A stretch of DNA of 64,000 nt from a virus, in IMG/VR virus record IMGVR_UViG_3300025655_000032, positions 1-64,000 of that record; one strand, 5' to 3'. Of this stretch, positions 8,618 through 17,803 are shown piece after piece (the stretch's first letter is position 1; every line of letters starts with the position of its first letter). A program made the position numbers and the translations under genes. Under the pieces are notes generated by a model. That model was not told where the DNA came from. It saw nothing but the letters and a program-made list of their open reading frames with translations, and did no database searches.

Positions 8618-8635
8618 AGCCCCCTTCGGGGGGCT
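8618..8635 (+). other. GC-rich UUCG hairpin after the capsid gene
   Basis: AGCCCCC-UUCG-GGGGGCU is a 7-bp stem with the very stable UUCG tetraloop. No U run follows, so it is more likely an mRNA 3'-end stabiliser or processing boundary between the abundant capsid message and the next gene than a terminator. Confidence 0.6.
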
Positions 8636-8660
8636 GCGGAATCTTCTAAGGAGATATTTT

Positions 8661-9077
8661 ATGGCAATCCTTGACAAGAACCGCAACCACGGCCGTCAGT
8701 TCCCTCTGGTTGCAGTACAAGACTTTGACTACACCGAGCTGACCTCCGGGTCCGCTACCGCTGCGGTCAAGCTCCCGGCTAACGCACGTGTGGTGGGTGG
8801 CGGTGTTGTTATCGAAACCGCCTTTAACGACACCGGCACTGATCTGGCCGATGTTGGCGATGGTGGCGATCCTAATCGCTACTCCGCTTTGCAGATCGAC
8901 TTCGCCGCAACGGGATACACCGCGTTGGACATCACCGGCTACAAGTACACCACGACCGACTATGTCGACATCACCTACACCGGTGCTAACGGCAACGCTT
9001 CTGCCGGTGCTGGCGTGCTGATCGTTGAGTATGTTGTCGACGAACGCGCCAACGAAGTTATGCCTGACTACGACTAA
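8661..9077 (+). CDS. Probable capsid decoration/head protein, 138 aa
   Basis: A good AAGGAG site lies before the ATG. The protein is Ala/Gly/Thr/Asp-rich with beta character and no Cys. It sits directly after the capsid gene and before a strong terminator, as do the decoration or head-fibre proteins of many phages. The function is inferred from position, size and composition only. Confidence 0.65.
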   Translation: MAILDKNRNHGRQFPLVAVQDFDYTELTSGSATAAVKLPANARVVGGGVVIETAFNDTGTDLADVGDGGDPNRYSALQIDFAATGYTALDITGYKYTTTDYVDITYTGANGNASAGAGVLIVEYVVDERANEVMPDYD

Positions 9078-9097
9078 CCTGCCTTAGGCGGCATCTT

Positions 9098-9121
9098 GGG
9101 GGTCTCCCGACCCCCCTTTTT
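9098..9121 (+). terminator. Rho-independent terminator after capsid genes
   Basis: GGGGGUC-UCCC-GACCCCC is followed by C and five Us. An outer pairing of GGCGGCA (9087-9093) with UGCCGCC (9121-9127) brackets it. It should separate the highly expressed capsid transcript from the connector genes. Confidence 0.85.
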
Positions 9122-9155
9122 GCCGCCTTCATTATAAAAAGGAGTCGCAAACGCC

Positions 9156-9557
9156 ATGCCTAAGCTAGTTATGCCCCGCAATTGGACCGTCACTACCACT
9201 CGCGGCCATTGTATTCGCTTCGAAAAGGATGTCCCCACCTTTGTGCCCGACGATATGAAGGTGATTGAGGAGTGCAAGAAGTACGGCGCTTCTTACGTCA
9301 ATGCCGATGAACAACCCGAGTTGCCCGACCAGCATCCTATAGTCACCGGGCTGCCTAAAAGCGCGGAAGAGAAAGAGGCCCGCATCCGCGCGTTGTTTGA
9401 AGAGATGAAGGCACATCAGAGCGAGCACCGTCACCACTTTACCGGTCAAGGACGCCCACAGGTAAAGTATGTGAACGAGACCATGGGTTTCGATGTCAAC
9501 GCGGCTGAAATCGAGAGGCTCTGGAACAAAGTGGTATTTCCGGAGACGGACACCTAA
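9156..9557 (+). CDS. Hypothetical head-completion-region protein, 133 aa
   Basis: Preceded by AAAAAGGAG. An N-terminal beta segment (RNWTVTTTRGHCIRFEKDVPTFVPDDM) is followed by a charged helix (AEEKEARIRALFEEMK) and a His-rich stretch. The stop overlaps the next start (TAATG). Similar small proteins occur after capsid genes in podovirus clusters, but no specific role is proven. Confidence 0.65.
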   Translation: MPKLVMPRNWTVTTTRGHCIRFEKDVPTFVPDDMKVIEECKKYGASYVNADEQPELPDQHPIVTGLPKSAEEKEARIRALFEEMKAHQSEHRHHFTGQGRPQVKYVNETMGFDVNAAEIERLWNKVVFPETDT

Positions 9558-10816
9558 TGCCACGATCGATCCCCGACACAAAATCCGTTGGCCCTTGGCG
9601 GCAGGGGATCGATAACGTAGCGCCTCAAACCGCTCTAGGCAAGGAATCTCTGCGCGAAGCCGTTAACGTCGAGCTGCTTGATTCTGGCTGGGTTCGTCGC
9701 CGCCCGGGGTACGTGAAACGGTATACAGGCACCGACGTGCACTCATTGCACAGCACGGGTGCAACTACTGTATTTGCTGACGGCAGTTCTCTGTTACGCC
9801 TACGGCCTGATTACACCACGGACACCATCCGCAGTGATCTGACCGCTGGTGAAGAGCTGTCGTACGCCGTTACTCATCGCGGTACGTATTACAGTAACAG
9901 CTCCCAGACAGGGTGGTTCAACAGCACTGACGCCTCGCCTTATTGGACGTGTCCTACACCGGCAGCACCTACGATCAGTACGGTGCCCGGTGCCCTTCCT
10001 GCGGGGAGCTACGCCCTTAGCCTTACGGCCTACGACTCAGTGCTAGGTGAGTCGGCTGCGGTACCACTGCAATCCTTTAGCAGCGACGGTGAACAGGGTG
10101 TCTCTGTGTCCGTTACGAGTAGTTCGCTGCCTCAGTATGTCTATATGACGCGTGCGAACGGCACGGCACTGTATCAAGTCGCTACTGTGCCCGCAGGGGA
10201 TACCTCTGTGGTTGTAGCGAACGCTGCGGGTGGGTATGGCGTCGAGCTGTCTACTCTGGATCTCGAACCGCTTCCAGCGGGCAATATTGTTAGATCCTAC
10301 CGCGGCCAGCTGTGGGTGGCTACTGGTTCTACGCTTGCCGTGTCCCGACCTATGCGCCCGGGCCTCTACGATCCTGCTGAGGACGTGTTCTTTTTTCCTG
10401 AACCGATTACTGTGCTTGAGCCTGTAGATGACGGGCTCTACGTCGTTGCGGATAGAACGTACTTCTTGTCGGGACCGACGTCCTCAGACATGAAGCTCAC
10501 GGGACTCGATGGTGATCGAGGAGTCCCGGGTACTGGCTCAGTACAACCATCGAAGTATTTCAAGCTACGCGAGGCGCAGGCCTTCGTCGCCCATTGGTTC
10601 TCTGAGCGCGGCCCTGTTATTGGGCTAAATGGTGGGCAGTTGATTAACTACGCCGAAGGCCGTTTGGCAATGGAACCGTACCAAGCAGGTTCTTCGGCGT
10701 TTATCGAAAGGAACGGCGTACAACAGCTCGTTACGGCGGTGCGCTCTCCGGGTAAGGACGCCGCTCTTCGGGCGACGGACTCAGTTGTTGTCGAAGTGCG
10801 TCGTCATGACGCCTGA
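9557..10816 (+). CDS. Beta-rich structural protein (stopper/nozzle-like), 419 aa
   Basis: Starts by overlap with the previous stop. The N-terminus (LREAVNVELLDSGWVRRRPG) matches a motif I associate with podoviral tail-tube or stopper proteins that begin with a short arm and continue as a propeller-like domain. The remainder consists of repeated Tyr/Val/Thr strands with regular Gly-rich turns. It lies between head and tail genes, which supports a connector role. No enzyme motif is visible. Confidence 0.6.
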   Translation: MPRSIPDTKSVGPWRQGIDNVAPQTALGKESLREAVNVELLDSGWVRRRPGYVKRYTGTDVHSLHSTGATTVFADGSSLLRLRPDYTTDTIRSDLTAGEELSYAVTHRGTYYSNSSQTGWFNSTDASPYWTCPTPAAPTISTVPGALPAGSYALSLTAYDSVLGESAAVPLQSFSSDGEQGVSVSVTSSSLPQYVYMTRANGTALYQVATVPAGDTSVVVANAAGGYGVELSTLDLEPLPAGNIVRSYRGQLWVATGSTLAVSRPMRPGLYDPAEDVFFFPEPITVLEPVDDGLYVVADRTYFLSGPTSSDMKLTGLDGDRGVPGTGSVQPSKYFKLREAQAFVAHWFSERGPVIGLNGGQLINYAEGRLAMEPYQAGSSAFIERNGVQQLVTAVRSPGKDAALRATDSVVVEVRRHDA

Positions 10817-10839
10817 ACTTTTCTACAGGGAGTTTGATT

Positions 10840-11343
10840 ATGGACCACAAGGAACGTGGGCATCTGCACGGGCGCTATGAATGTCAGATCGTGCGCGACG
10901 GTAAGGTCATCGACGAATGGGCGGATGACAACATCGTAGTTGACGAAGGGCTGGACTATCTGCTCGACGCGGCTATCGCTGGTAATACTGCGTCGACGAC
11001 TTGGTACGTCGGCCTGCTGAGCAACTATACCCCGGTCGCTGGCAGCACTATGACTAACTTCGGGGGCAACGAAATTACCGCTTACACCGGCGGTGTTCGT
11101 CCGACGTATGTCATCGACGGGGGCGCAGCTTCTTCACAGGCCGTAAGCAATAGCTCGTCCAAGGCGTCGTTTACTATGACCGGTGCTGCGACGGTCTACG
11201 GTGTGTTTCTGAGTGATTCTTCTACCCAAGACACTTCCGGTACGGCTTTCTCCGGGGTGTTGTTCGGTAGCTCCAAATCATTGACTACCGACGACGAGCT
11301 GCTTGTCACCTACACGCTGACGGCGGCTGACGACGGCGCGTAA
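10840..11343 (+). CDS. Conserved virion protein, 167 aa
   Basis: The preferred start is the ATG at 10840 (Met-Asp-His-Lys), with AGGGAG upstream; an ATG two codons earlier is possible. The sequence has the layout of a widespread phage structural family: a charged N-terminus, a VVDEGLDYLLDAA helix, YVGLL strands and a Ser/Thr-rich C-terminus ending in LLVTYTLTA. The stop overlaps the next start. Confidence 0.65.
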   Translation: MDHKERGHLHGRYECQIVRDGKVIDEWADDNIVVDEGLDYLLDAAIAGNTASTTWYVGLLSNYTPVAGSTMTNFGGNEITAYTGGVRPTYVIDGGAASSQAVSNSSSKASFTMTGAATVYGVFLSDSSTQDTSGTAFSGVLFGSSKSLTTDDELLVTYTLTAADDGA

Positions 11344-13757
11344 TGCGCTCCACTGGGCCGGTAGCTAAGCGCCTGTTGGGTGACCAACAGGCGGCGGCTC
11401 AGTACATCCCCTTAGCGCGTAAGCTGCTTGGCAGGATGAAGCAGCGCATGCAGCTGGGCGATATCGCTCAGCTGTATGATTCTATGCCTCTCCCCGACGG
11501 CGGTACTATCCGGGCTGCTATTCTCCACGGTAAGGAGTACGTTTGGATACAGCCTACGAGTAACGACGTGGGCGAAGTTGATGTTTTTGCTGATTTTTTT
11601 ACGATCCCCGATCCGCTGGACGCACCTAGCTGGCAGTATCCTTATCTAAACGGCTTAGCCCGTGGATTACATTTGTATAATACGGCGTGGTCGTCTTTAC
11701 ACCGTACGCCTATTTTTGACGCGGGTTATTCTCTCCATGATGGGTGCCAGGTTATTTGGCGGAGCAATAATGGGAAGTGGCACCTTTCTTGGCGTCATTC
11801 ACTTGTTGCGCCAGCGCTTCCCATCTACAAGTTTCATGATCGTGAGTATGGCGACGAAGTATCTGCCAACAGCTATTATTCTAACGGGTTAGAACCTTTC
11901 GCGTCCTTGTCTGGGAGTGCTTACTTTGATTTGGGGAATGAGCGGCGGTATTACTACGAAGTGCCTGAAGCTGATCCTCCGTTTAGTACAGGCTCGACTA
12001 TACAATCTTATGTGGTAGGTGTGCAATCTTCGTGGGCGGGTGCGTTTGAAGATCGGTTTACTTTTTCTAAGGTAACTAACATATTTATAAATGGGGTATT
12101 GATCGACTTAACGCCTTACATGCCCTCATACGATCCTGGGATCGTTGCTACCGCCGCAGCTCCTTCTGAGGACCTTTGGGAGACGTGTTCGTTCCTTTCG
12201 TTCAACAAAATACAAGGAGCGTCTATACGCGAAGATGTTAATGGCCGTGCCTATTTGCAGCTTATTATATCCGGTGGTTTGTTTGGGGCGTACGGATCAG
12301 GTGACGCTGAGGCTTTTTGGTGCGCGCCGCTAGACGATTTAAGCGCTTACACCTGGGATTTTATAGATCGTCGCTATGGTTGGGGGCCGGATTATTACAT
12401 TTTCGATCATGACGCGTCATCCAGATATTGTGAGGCCGCTGGTACGTGGGTGAAACCCCTCGCGGGGGTGTTCTACGAGACGTCGTATGATTACGGGCGT
12501 ATAAACAACCCAGCGCGGGCGCAAAACGCTACGTGGTTTACTTTTAACGCTTCGGGTACAGAAGCTTGTGCGCTGCGGTCTGTGTATGACCCGACAACGG
12601 AGTACTATGACCATCGCGCTTTCACGAAGCGGTATACGCTTACGCTTAGCCCAGACCCTGCCACCGGCGCATTTTCAGTAAGCACTAAGAAAACACCTGA
12701 GATTTCATACAGCCGATCGATCTTTGGAGATCCTCGTAATTGCACGTATTACCCTCCGCTTGGAACACAGTATAATTACAGCGGTACTACAGAAGCTTTT
12801 GTTGCGTATAGAGGAGATTCACTAATTGTTGGGCAGTTGTTAGTGTCTATTTCTCAGACTACTTCACAGCAGCGGGACGACTACCCTCATGTTGATGAGG
12901 GGGTTTTAGATCATGCATATAATACCAGCATTAAGCTGTCCTACGATGGACAGATTCGTTCGCTAATTGAACTTCAGCATACGTACCATTACGACGCGGA
13001 ATTTTTTAGTGGCGCGACAAATTATTGGACGGTGAATATAGACCTTAATACGGCGTATGAATCTACCGCGCCCCGCGTGCTGGATTTAGACGCGGGTATT
13101 GAAGTTTGGGAAACCCGTGAGCGTACTACGACGAGTTCTTTGTCTTCTACGTATCAACCAGCAGATACTATTCTGACCCAAATTTTCTACGGGTCACATA
13201 ACTATCAGACAGATGTCGTCCACCCGGGGGGGAAAGATACGCCTCCACCCTTCCAGGGTTCCGTCGGTACGTATGAGCAAACAGGGGTTGTATCAACCTT
13301 CGCGCCTACTTTTCTCGGGCCTCCAGAAGCCATTGTATGCGCTAGCCCCGATGAATCAGGCAGTATGAGCTTAGGTCCTGCTGACTTACTAAATAAGTCT
13401 GGGCTGGAGTACCCGCACAGAATAATAGGTGCGGCTTATGCGGTAGGCCATCGTACGGGTGATATACCGCCTTATATTATATCTGCCCCCTATCAAGCTG
13501 CTGACTATTCAGGAGATCCTATAAGTGGAGATCCTCACGGGCCCAAGACGTTCCGCGTATATAACTATATGTATCCCGCGGGCAATTTGCGTAATTTAGT
13601 ACCGTCTTATCGTTATATCGTAGAAGAGTTTCCTACAATAAAATGTCTCGTTGAATCTGATTCACCTCCGTGCGTCGAAAGTTATCAGGACGATATGCTT
13701 GATGAATCTATTTACTATTACCCAATCAACACCTTGGGAAAGAAACCCAACCTCTAA
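11343..13757 (+). CDS. Large aromatic-rich tail protein, 804 aa
   Basis: The ATG overlaps the preceding stop (TAATG). The chain is unusually rich in Tyr, Ser, Thr, Pro and Asp, with many Tyr-Tyr and Trp pairs, no membrane segment and no catalytic motif I can identify. It reads as a long beta-solenoid or propeller protein. It is followed by an intergenic -10-like box. Host-range or baseplate-like function is possible; I do not recognise the family. The local sequence is more AT-rich than its neighbours, which could reflect recent exchange. Confidence 0.65.
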   Translation: MRSTGPVAKRLLGDQQAAAQYIPLARKLLGRMKQRMQLGDIAQLYDSMPLPDGGTIRAAILHGKEYVWIQPTSNDVGEVDVFADFFTIPDPLDAPSWQYPYLNGLARGLHLYNTAWSSLHRTPIFDAGYSLHDGCQVIWRSNNGKWHLSWRHSLVAPALPIYKFHDREYGDEVSANSYYSNGLEPFASLSGSAYFDLGNERRYYYEVPEADPPFSTGSTIQSYVVGVQSSWAGAFEDRFTFSKVTNIFINGVLIDLTPYMPSYDPGIVATAAAPSEDLWETCSFLSFNKIQGASIREDVNGRAYLQLIISGGLFGAYGSGDAEAFWCAPLDDLSAYTWDFIDRRYGWGPDYYIFDHDASSRYCEAAGTWVKPLAGVFYETSYDYGRINNPARAQNATWFTFNASGTEACALRSVYDPTTEYYDHRAFTKRYTLTLSPDPATGAFSVSTKKTPEISYSRSIFGDPRNCTYYPPLGTQYNYSGTTEAFVAYRGDSLIVGQLLVSISQTTSQQRDDYPHVDEGVLDHAYNTSIKLSYDGQIRSLIELQHTYHYDAEFFSGATNYWTVNIDLNTAYESTAPRVLDLDAGIEVWETRERTTTSSLSSTYQPADTILTQIFYGSHNYQTDVVHPGGKDTPPPFQGSVGTYEQTGVVSTFAPTFLGPPEAIVCASPDESGSMSLGPADLLNKSGLEYPHRIIGAAYAVGHRTGDIPPYIISAPYQAADYSGDPISGDPHGPKTFRVYNYMYPAGNLRNLVPSYRYIVEEFPTIKCLVESDSPPCVESYQDDMLDESIYYYPINTLGKKPNL

Positions 13758-13789
13758 CCCTTACGCCTCTTCTCGCCAACGCCTTGAGG

Positions 13790-13795
13790 TATAAT
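13790..13795 (+). promoter_or_regulatory. -10-like box before the gene at 13832
   Basis: GAGGTATAATAGCG carries a perfect TATAAT about 37 bases before the start. Its flanks resemble those of the box at 17773 (GGTATAAT then A/T and GCG). No clear -35 is visible. Confidence 0.4.
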
Positions 13796-13831
13796 AGCGT
13801 AGTGCAGCAAATTTGACTTTAGGAGCCTTCC

Positions 13832-14581
13832 ATGGGTTTTCAACTGGTATATGCCGACCGCGTGAAAGACGCGCTTTATGGTAGTGCCCCCGACGATGCA
13901 ACGGCCTACGGCATCGAAAATACGTCAACCCCTACCGTTTCTGGTTATAAGACCTTTATCGGTGAGGGTAATCTCGAAGCCAGTTCTGACAACACTCCGT
14001 GTTTTTATTACCTGGCGGAAGATGACACTTCAACTTGGGAAGTCGGAATTGGCTATATAAGTGGCTTTGCGAGTTCGCGTCAGATTAACCGGCAGCTGAT
14101 TTTGCGCAGCACTAACTCCGACGCCGCTGTAGATTGGACAGGGCTGACCGGGATTACTATTTCGCTGATTGCGGCAGCCGACGCGCATTCACATCTTAAC
14201 GGTATTGCGCTTTATGCGGCTACAACTGACGCTACTCCTACGGACATGGAGGCGCTAGAGGATGGTTCCGGCATCGTTCTGTCGCGCTATGGTCTGTACA
14301 GCACGGATGCGCTCGCCCACCTTATTACGGTCATGTGTCGCCAGACTGCAGGGACCGCTGGTTCAGTTGGTGATTCGTATGCCGGCCATTTTCTTGTTGT
14401 AACTGAACCGACTTCTGGGCTTGTCGGGTCCTCTACATTAGGCAGCGTCACTTCCGCAGGCATGTCGGTGTCCGTCGGATTTACCAGTTCCGCTAGTACA
14501 GAATTCGACATAACTGTTACAGGAGAGGCCAACCGTACTTTAGGGTGGAAGGCGGTAGTTCAGCAGATAGTCTTTCCTTGA
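13832..14581 (+). CDS. Hypothetical virion protein, 249 aa
   Basis: TTAGGAG precedes the ATG. The N-terminus (FQLVYADRVKDALYG) is followed by beta-rich, Thr/Ser/Ala/Gly-rich sequence, ending in LGWKAVVQQIVFP. No signal or membrane segment is seen. It shares the late operon with tail genes and begins after a -10-like box. The C-terminal style resembles phage proteins of unknown function that bind the tail, but I claim no family. Confidence 0.6.
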   Translation: MGFQLVYADRVKDALYGSAPDDATAYGIENTSTPTVSGYKTFIGEGNLEASSDNTPCFYYLAEDDTSTWEVGIGYISGFASSRQINRQLILRSTNSDAAVDWTGLTGITISLIAAADAHSHLNGIALYAATTDATPTDMEALEDGSGIVLSRYGLYSTDALAHLITVMCRQTAGTAGSVGDSYAGHFLVVTEPTSGLVGSSTLGSVTSAGMSVSVGFTSSASTEFDITVTGEANRTLGWKAVVQQIVFP

Positions 14582-14596
14582 ATTTGACATCTTACT

Positions 14597-15886
14597 ATGA
14601 GTATTAGCTCGAGCAGTATCAGTTCTGCCCCAATTAGTGGTTCGTCAGAAGCGGCGGACCCTAACGACGTGCTTGTTAACGACGCCTTCAACCTGGTTGA
14701 AGTTTGGGTTTCGCTACGCACCGGCGCTATTACTGAGACACCACCTGCTTGTACAGATATTGTAGATGTGGGTGCCGGCAGTGTGCCTGGGTATCCCGGT
14801 ATTATCCTCGAAGGTATTTCTACAGCGGACACCCCGATTGCGCACCCGGCGCCAATCGCGCGTGACACGATCAATCTAACCGAAACACTTGCTTCCCAAG
14901 TTGCGTACATATTGTTGGATAGCTTCTTCGCATCCGAAATATTAGCGAAGAACGTCCACTTTTCTGTTACGACTAGCGACTCCGTCGCTCTGTTTGAAGC
15001 GCTCCTTCGGGGGGTCTACGGTGCAGCGTCCGACGTGCTACGTGCGGGGGACTTGGACGAGGCCTACGCACACTGGTACGTCGCTTCTTCAGAGGTGTTC
15101 AACTTCACTGAGGCATATGCTGCTTCAGCAGCGTACACGCGCACACTGAGCGATGGTGCGTTGTGGGGAGATGTCGCCCGCCGGGCGTTCGAGGACACGC
15201 TCAACGACGTACTCAGCACGTCGGACGTTGTTGAAATACTCGCCGGTGTTGTGCTGTCTGATGTCGCGCGCTTCTCTGAGGCCGCCGAGACGCTCATGCA
15301 GTACACCGCCGTGCTGGCGGATATTGTGGAGCTGGGCGATTCCGCCGCTGCGCTACAAAGTCTCAGTATTGCTATTAACGAAGGGTTCAACTTCGTTGGC
15401 GGTCTACGTTTTGGCGACGATGACTATGTAGCGTATGTTACGAATACACATACGCTGGGCATGACGACGTACTCTAATTTCAACTTCAACTCGTTCGCCC
15501 CTCCTTATGCCGCTAAGACTGATGGCATCTACGAACTAACGGGTGACGACGATGATGGCACGAACATTACGGCCTACATCACCACAGGGCTGGATGACTA
15601 CGGTCAGGCACTCCTCAAGCGCATACCCGAGGTGTATATCGGCGGTACGCTGGATGGCAAAGTGTTGCTGAAAGTCATTACGTCACAGGACGGTACACGC
15701 ACTTCTGACTGGTACTCCCTCACGGAAGACTACTCGACTGAGGACACCGCCCGCTTTCAAGTGGGTAGAGGGCTGCGCTCCAGGTACTGGCAGTGGCGCC
15801 TTGAAAACGTACAAGGAAGCGACTTTGATTTAGACTCTCTCGAACTACGCCCGCTGGTGCTATCGAGACGATTGCGCAAAAGGTAA
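14597..15886 (+). CDS. Structural protein with repeated helical segments, 429 aa
   Basis: It begins 15 bases after the previous stop with a weak site. Residues 1-60 are Ser/Asp-rich and disordered-looking. About 95-265 hold imperfect repeats with Leu-Ser-Asp, Phe-Ser-Glu-Ala and Phe-Asn-Phe elements. The C-terminal 150 residues form a compact beta domain that ends in WQWRLENVQGSDFDLDSLEL, a strand pattern I know from phage virion proteins. It is probably a tail or fibre-base component. Confidence 0.6.
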   Translation: MSISSSSISSAPISGSSEAADPNDVLVNDAFNLVEVWVSLRTGAITETPPACTDIVDVGAGSVPGYPGIILEGISTADTPIAHPAPIARDTINLTETLASQVAYILLDSFFASEILAKNVHFSVTTSDSVALFEALLRGVYGAASDVLRAGDLDEAYAHWYVASSEVFNFTEAYAASAAYTRTLSDGALWGDVARRAFEDTLNDVLSTSDVVEILAGVVLSDVARFSEAAETLMQYTAVLADIVELGDSAAALQSLSIAINEGFNFVGGLRFGDDDYVAYVTNTHTLGMTTYSNFNFNSFAPPYAAKTDGIYELTGDDDDGTNITAYITTGLDDYGQALLKRIPEVYIGGTLDGKVLLKVITSQDGTRTSDWYSLTEDYSTEDTARFQVGRGLRSRYWQWRLENVQGSDFDLDSLELRPLVLSRRLRKR

Positions 15887-15901
15887 TAGAGGTATAGACA
15901 C

Positions 15902-17767
15902 ATGAGCGAATGTCCCACAATCGTCGGAGAGAGCAAAGCGACGCAGATCGTCGATTCTGGGTGGCGTAAATGGGGGGACTTTGCAACCAGCATGGCGCAA
16001 GAGGCCACCTCGTATCTAACTTCTCTTGCGGAATTGGAGATTACCGCGGTCCAGACAGAGCTTGAGACCAATTACCCTACGAGTAATGCGCGCCCCTTCG
16101 CCCCTCCTACGGCACCGACCACATCGTCTATAACGTTGGACACAAGCGGCAAACCGTCCGCTCCCACATATACTCAGGTGGATCTGACAGGTTACCTTCC
16201 GGTGCCGACGTTCAACGAGTCGATGCCTTCGATTAGTTACCAAGGAGCGCCGATAAAACCCGGTCAGTCGTTAAGCGACGCACCTACGGTCTCTACACCT
16301 ATCTTCCCAGATGCTCCGGACGACACACTCCCTTCTGTGCCGACGCTGCGTGATCTCGATCTACCGGATGTGCCGACGTTGGACATCCCTGTGTTTGACG
16401 CAACGGCTCCTTCTTCGAGCGGTATAAAGGCTCCTAACACGACGTTCACGTTTACGAACGAGAACTTCAGTCACGCGCTGCTCGATCAACTGGTAGCGGA
16501 TGTGTCGTCCAATCTACTGGGAGGCACAGGTCTCCCCGATGAGATTTGGACGCAGATTTGGGACAGCGCACGCGAGAAAATTCGCCAACGTGCAAGGGCG
16601 GAGATCGAAGCGGCTTCGCGTGAGTGGGGTGCTCGCGGGTTTAGCATCCCAGGCAGTACGCTGTTGGCGAAAGAGCGTGCGGCCCGTAATCAAGCGGCTT
16701 TGGAAGAGAATCGCCTGTCTAGCGACATCGCCGTGCAGGCTGCGAAGATGGAGGTCGACAACTTGCGCTTTTACACGCAGCAGGGTACGGCCATCGTTTC
16801 GTTCCTAGGCCAGCTGCATAACGAGTCAATGCAGCGGCAGTTCGCAGCAGCGCAATACACCTTCCAGGCCACTATCGATATTTTCAACGCTAAAGTCGGG
16901 TTGTATCAGGCCCAGCTGCAGGGTTATCAGACTGAAGCGCAAGTTTTTAAGACCCGTATGGAGGCGGCCCTCGTTTACCTGGAGGCGTACAAAGCAGAGC
17001 TCGAGGGGCAGAAGCTTATCGGCGAACTGAATATGCAGGACGTCGAGGTGTATAAAGCGCAGCTACAAGGTGTACTCGCTGCCACAGACATTTACAAGAC
17101 GCAGCTCGAAGCTGTACGCACCTTGGTTGAGGTGGATAAGACGCGGCTTCAAGCTTATGGCGTTGAGGTGCAGGCCTTCGGCGAGCGCATTCGCGCCTAC
17201 GCAAGTGAAGTGGATGCGTACACCGCAGGTATACAGGCTGAGGGGCTGAAGATCGCAAACTACGAGACGGCAGCCAAAGCGTTCTCTGCGGAAGTGGCAG
17301 CTTACAAATCGTCGACGGACGCCGTGTCCGCGCAGAAGCAGCTTGTTATTGAGTACAACAAGAGCCTGGGGGACCGGTACTCCGTCGCTATTGAGGGGTG
17401 GAAGGCAAATCTCGGGGCGGAGGCCGCACGAGTTAAAGCCTTAACCGACGTATACCAAACGAAGGCCGACATCTATAAATCTGAAGCTGATGTAGAGGAT
17501 TCCCGCGTTCGTTCTGAACTGGGGTATTACGATTCTGAGGTGCGCAAGGCAACTTCTGAGGCGGAGCTGCGCCTTAAAGAGGCCGAGTTGAATATAAACC
17601 AGGTACAGCGCATCAGCACCCTGGAAGTAGAACGGGGTAAAACGCTGGGTACGGCTTATGGTCAACTGAGCGCGGCGGCCCTCGCGGCCGTGAACTTGTC
17701 CGCGACGGTCGGCACGCAGGTCAGCGAGTCCTACGGCTGCAGCTCGAGCCATAATTACCAATATTAG
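15902..17767 (+). CDS. Long alpha-helical virion protein, 621 aa
   Basis: Residues 30-180 are Pro/Thr/Ser-rich with many short Val-Pro-Thr-Leu turns. From about residue 210 to 590 the chain is almost continuously helical, with repeated YKAQLQ, VEVYKAQ and AEVAAYK elements, typical of a coiled-coil or helical-bundle virion protein. The C-terminus is Ser/Tyr-rich and ends in SSSHNYQY. Such proteins may form internal core or tail-needle-like parts in podoviruses. The assignment rests on composition and place before the large polyvalent protein. Confidence 0.65.
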   Translation: MSECPTIVGESKATQIVDSGWRKWGDFATSMAQEATSYLTSLAELEITAVQTELETNYPTSNARPFAPPTAPTTSSITLDTSGKPSAPTYTQVDLTGYLPVPTFNESMPSISYQGAPIKPGQSLSDAPTVSTPIFPDAPDDTLPSVPTLRDLDLPDVPTLDIPVFDATAPSSSGIKAPNTTFTFTNENFSHALLDQLVADVSSNLLGGTGLPDEIWTQIWDSAREKIRQRARAEIEAASREWGARGFSIPGSTLLAKERAARNQAALEENRLSSDIAVQAAKMEVDNLRFYTQQGTAIVSFLGQLHNESMQRQFAAAQYTFQATIDIFNAKVGLYQAQLQGYQTEAQVFKTRMEAALVYLEAYKAELEGQKLIGELNMQDVEVYKAQLQGVLAATDIYKTQLEAVRTLVEVDKTRLQAYGVEVQAFGERIRAYASEVDAYTAGIQAEGLKIANYETAAKAFSAEVAAYKSSTDAVSAQKQLVIEYNKSLGDRYSVAIEGWKANLGAEAARVKALTDVYQTKADIYKSEADVEDSRVRSELGYYDSEVRKATSEAELRLKEAELNINQVQRISTLEVERGKTLGTAYGQLSAAALAAVNLSATVGTQVSESYGCSSSHNYQY

Positions 17768-17769
17768 CG

Positions 17770-17778
17770 TGGTATAAT
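17770..17778 (+). promoter_or_regulatory. Extended -10 promoter before the gene at 17804
   Basis: TGGTATAAT is a perfect -10 with the TGn extension, 26 bases before the next start. It may drive the internal-protein genes separately from the tail genes. Confidence 0.45.
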
Positions 17779-17803
17779 TGTAGCGCGCTACGGAGAGATA
17801 CAG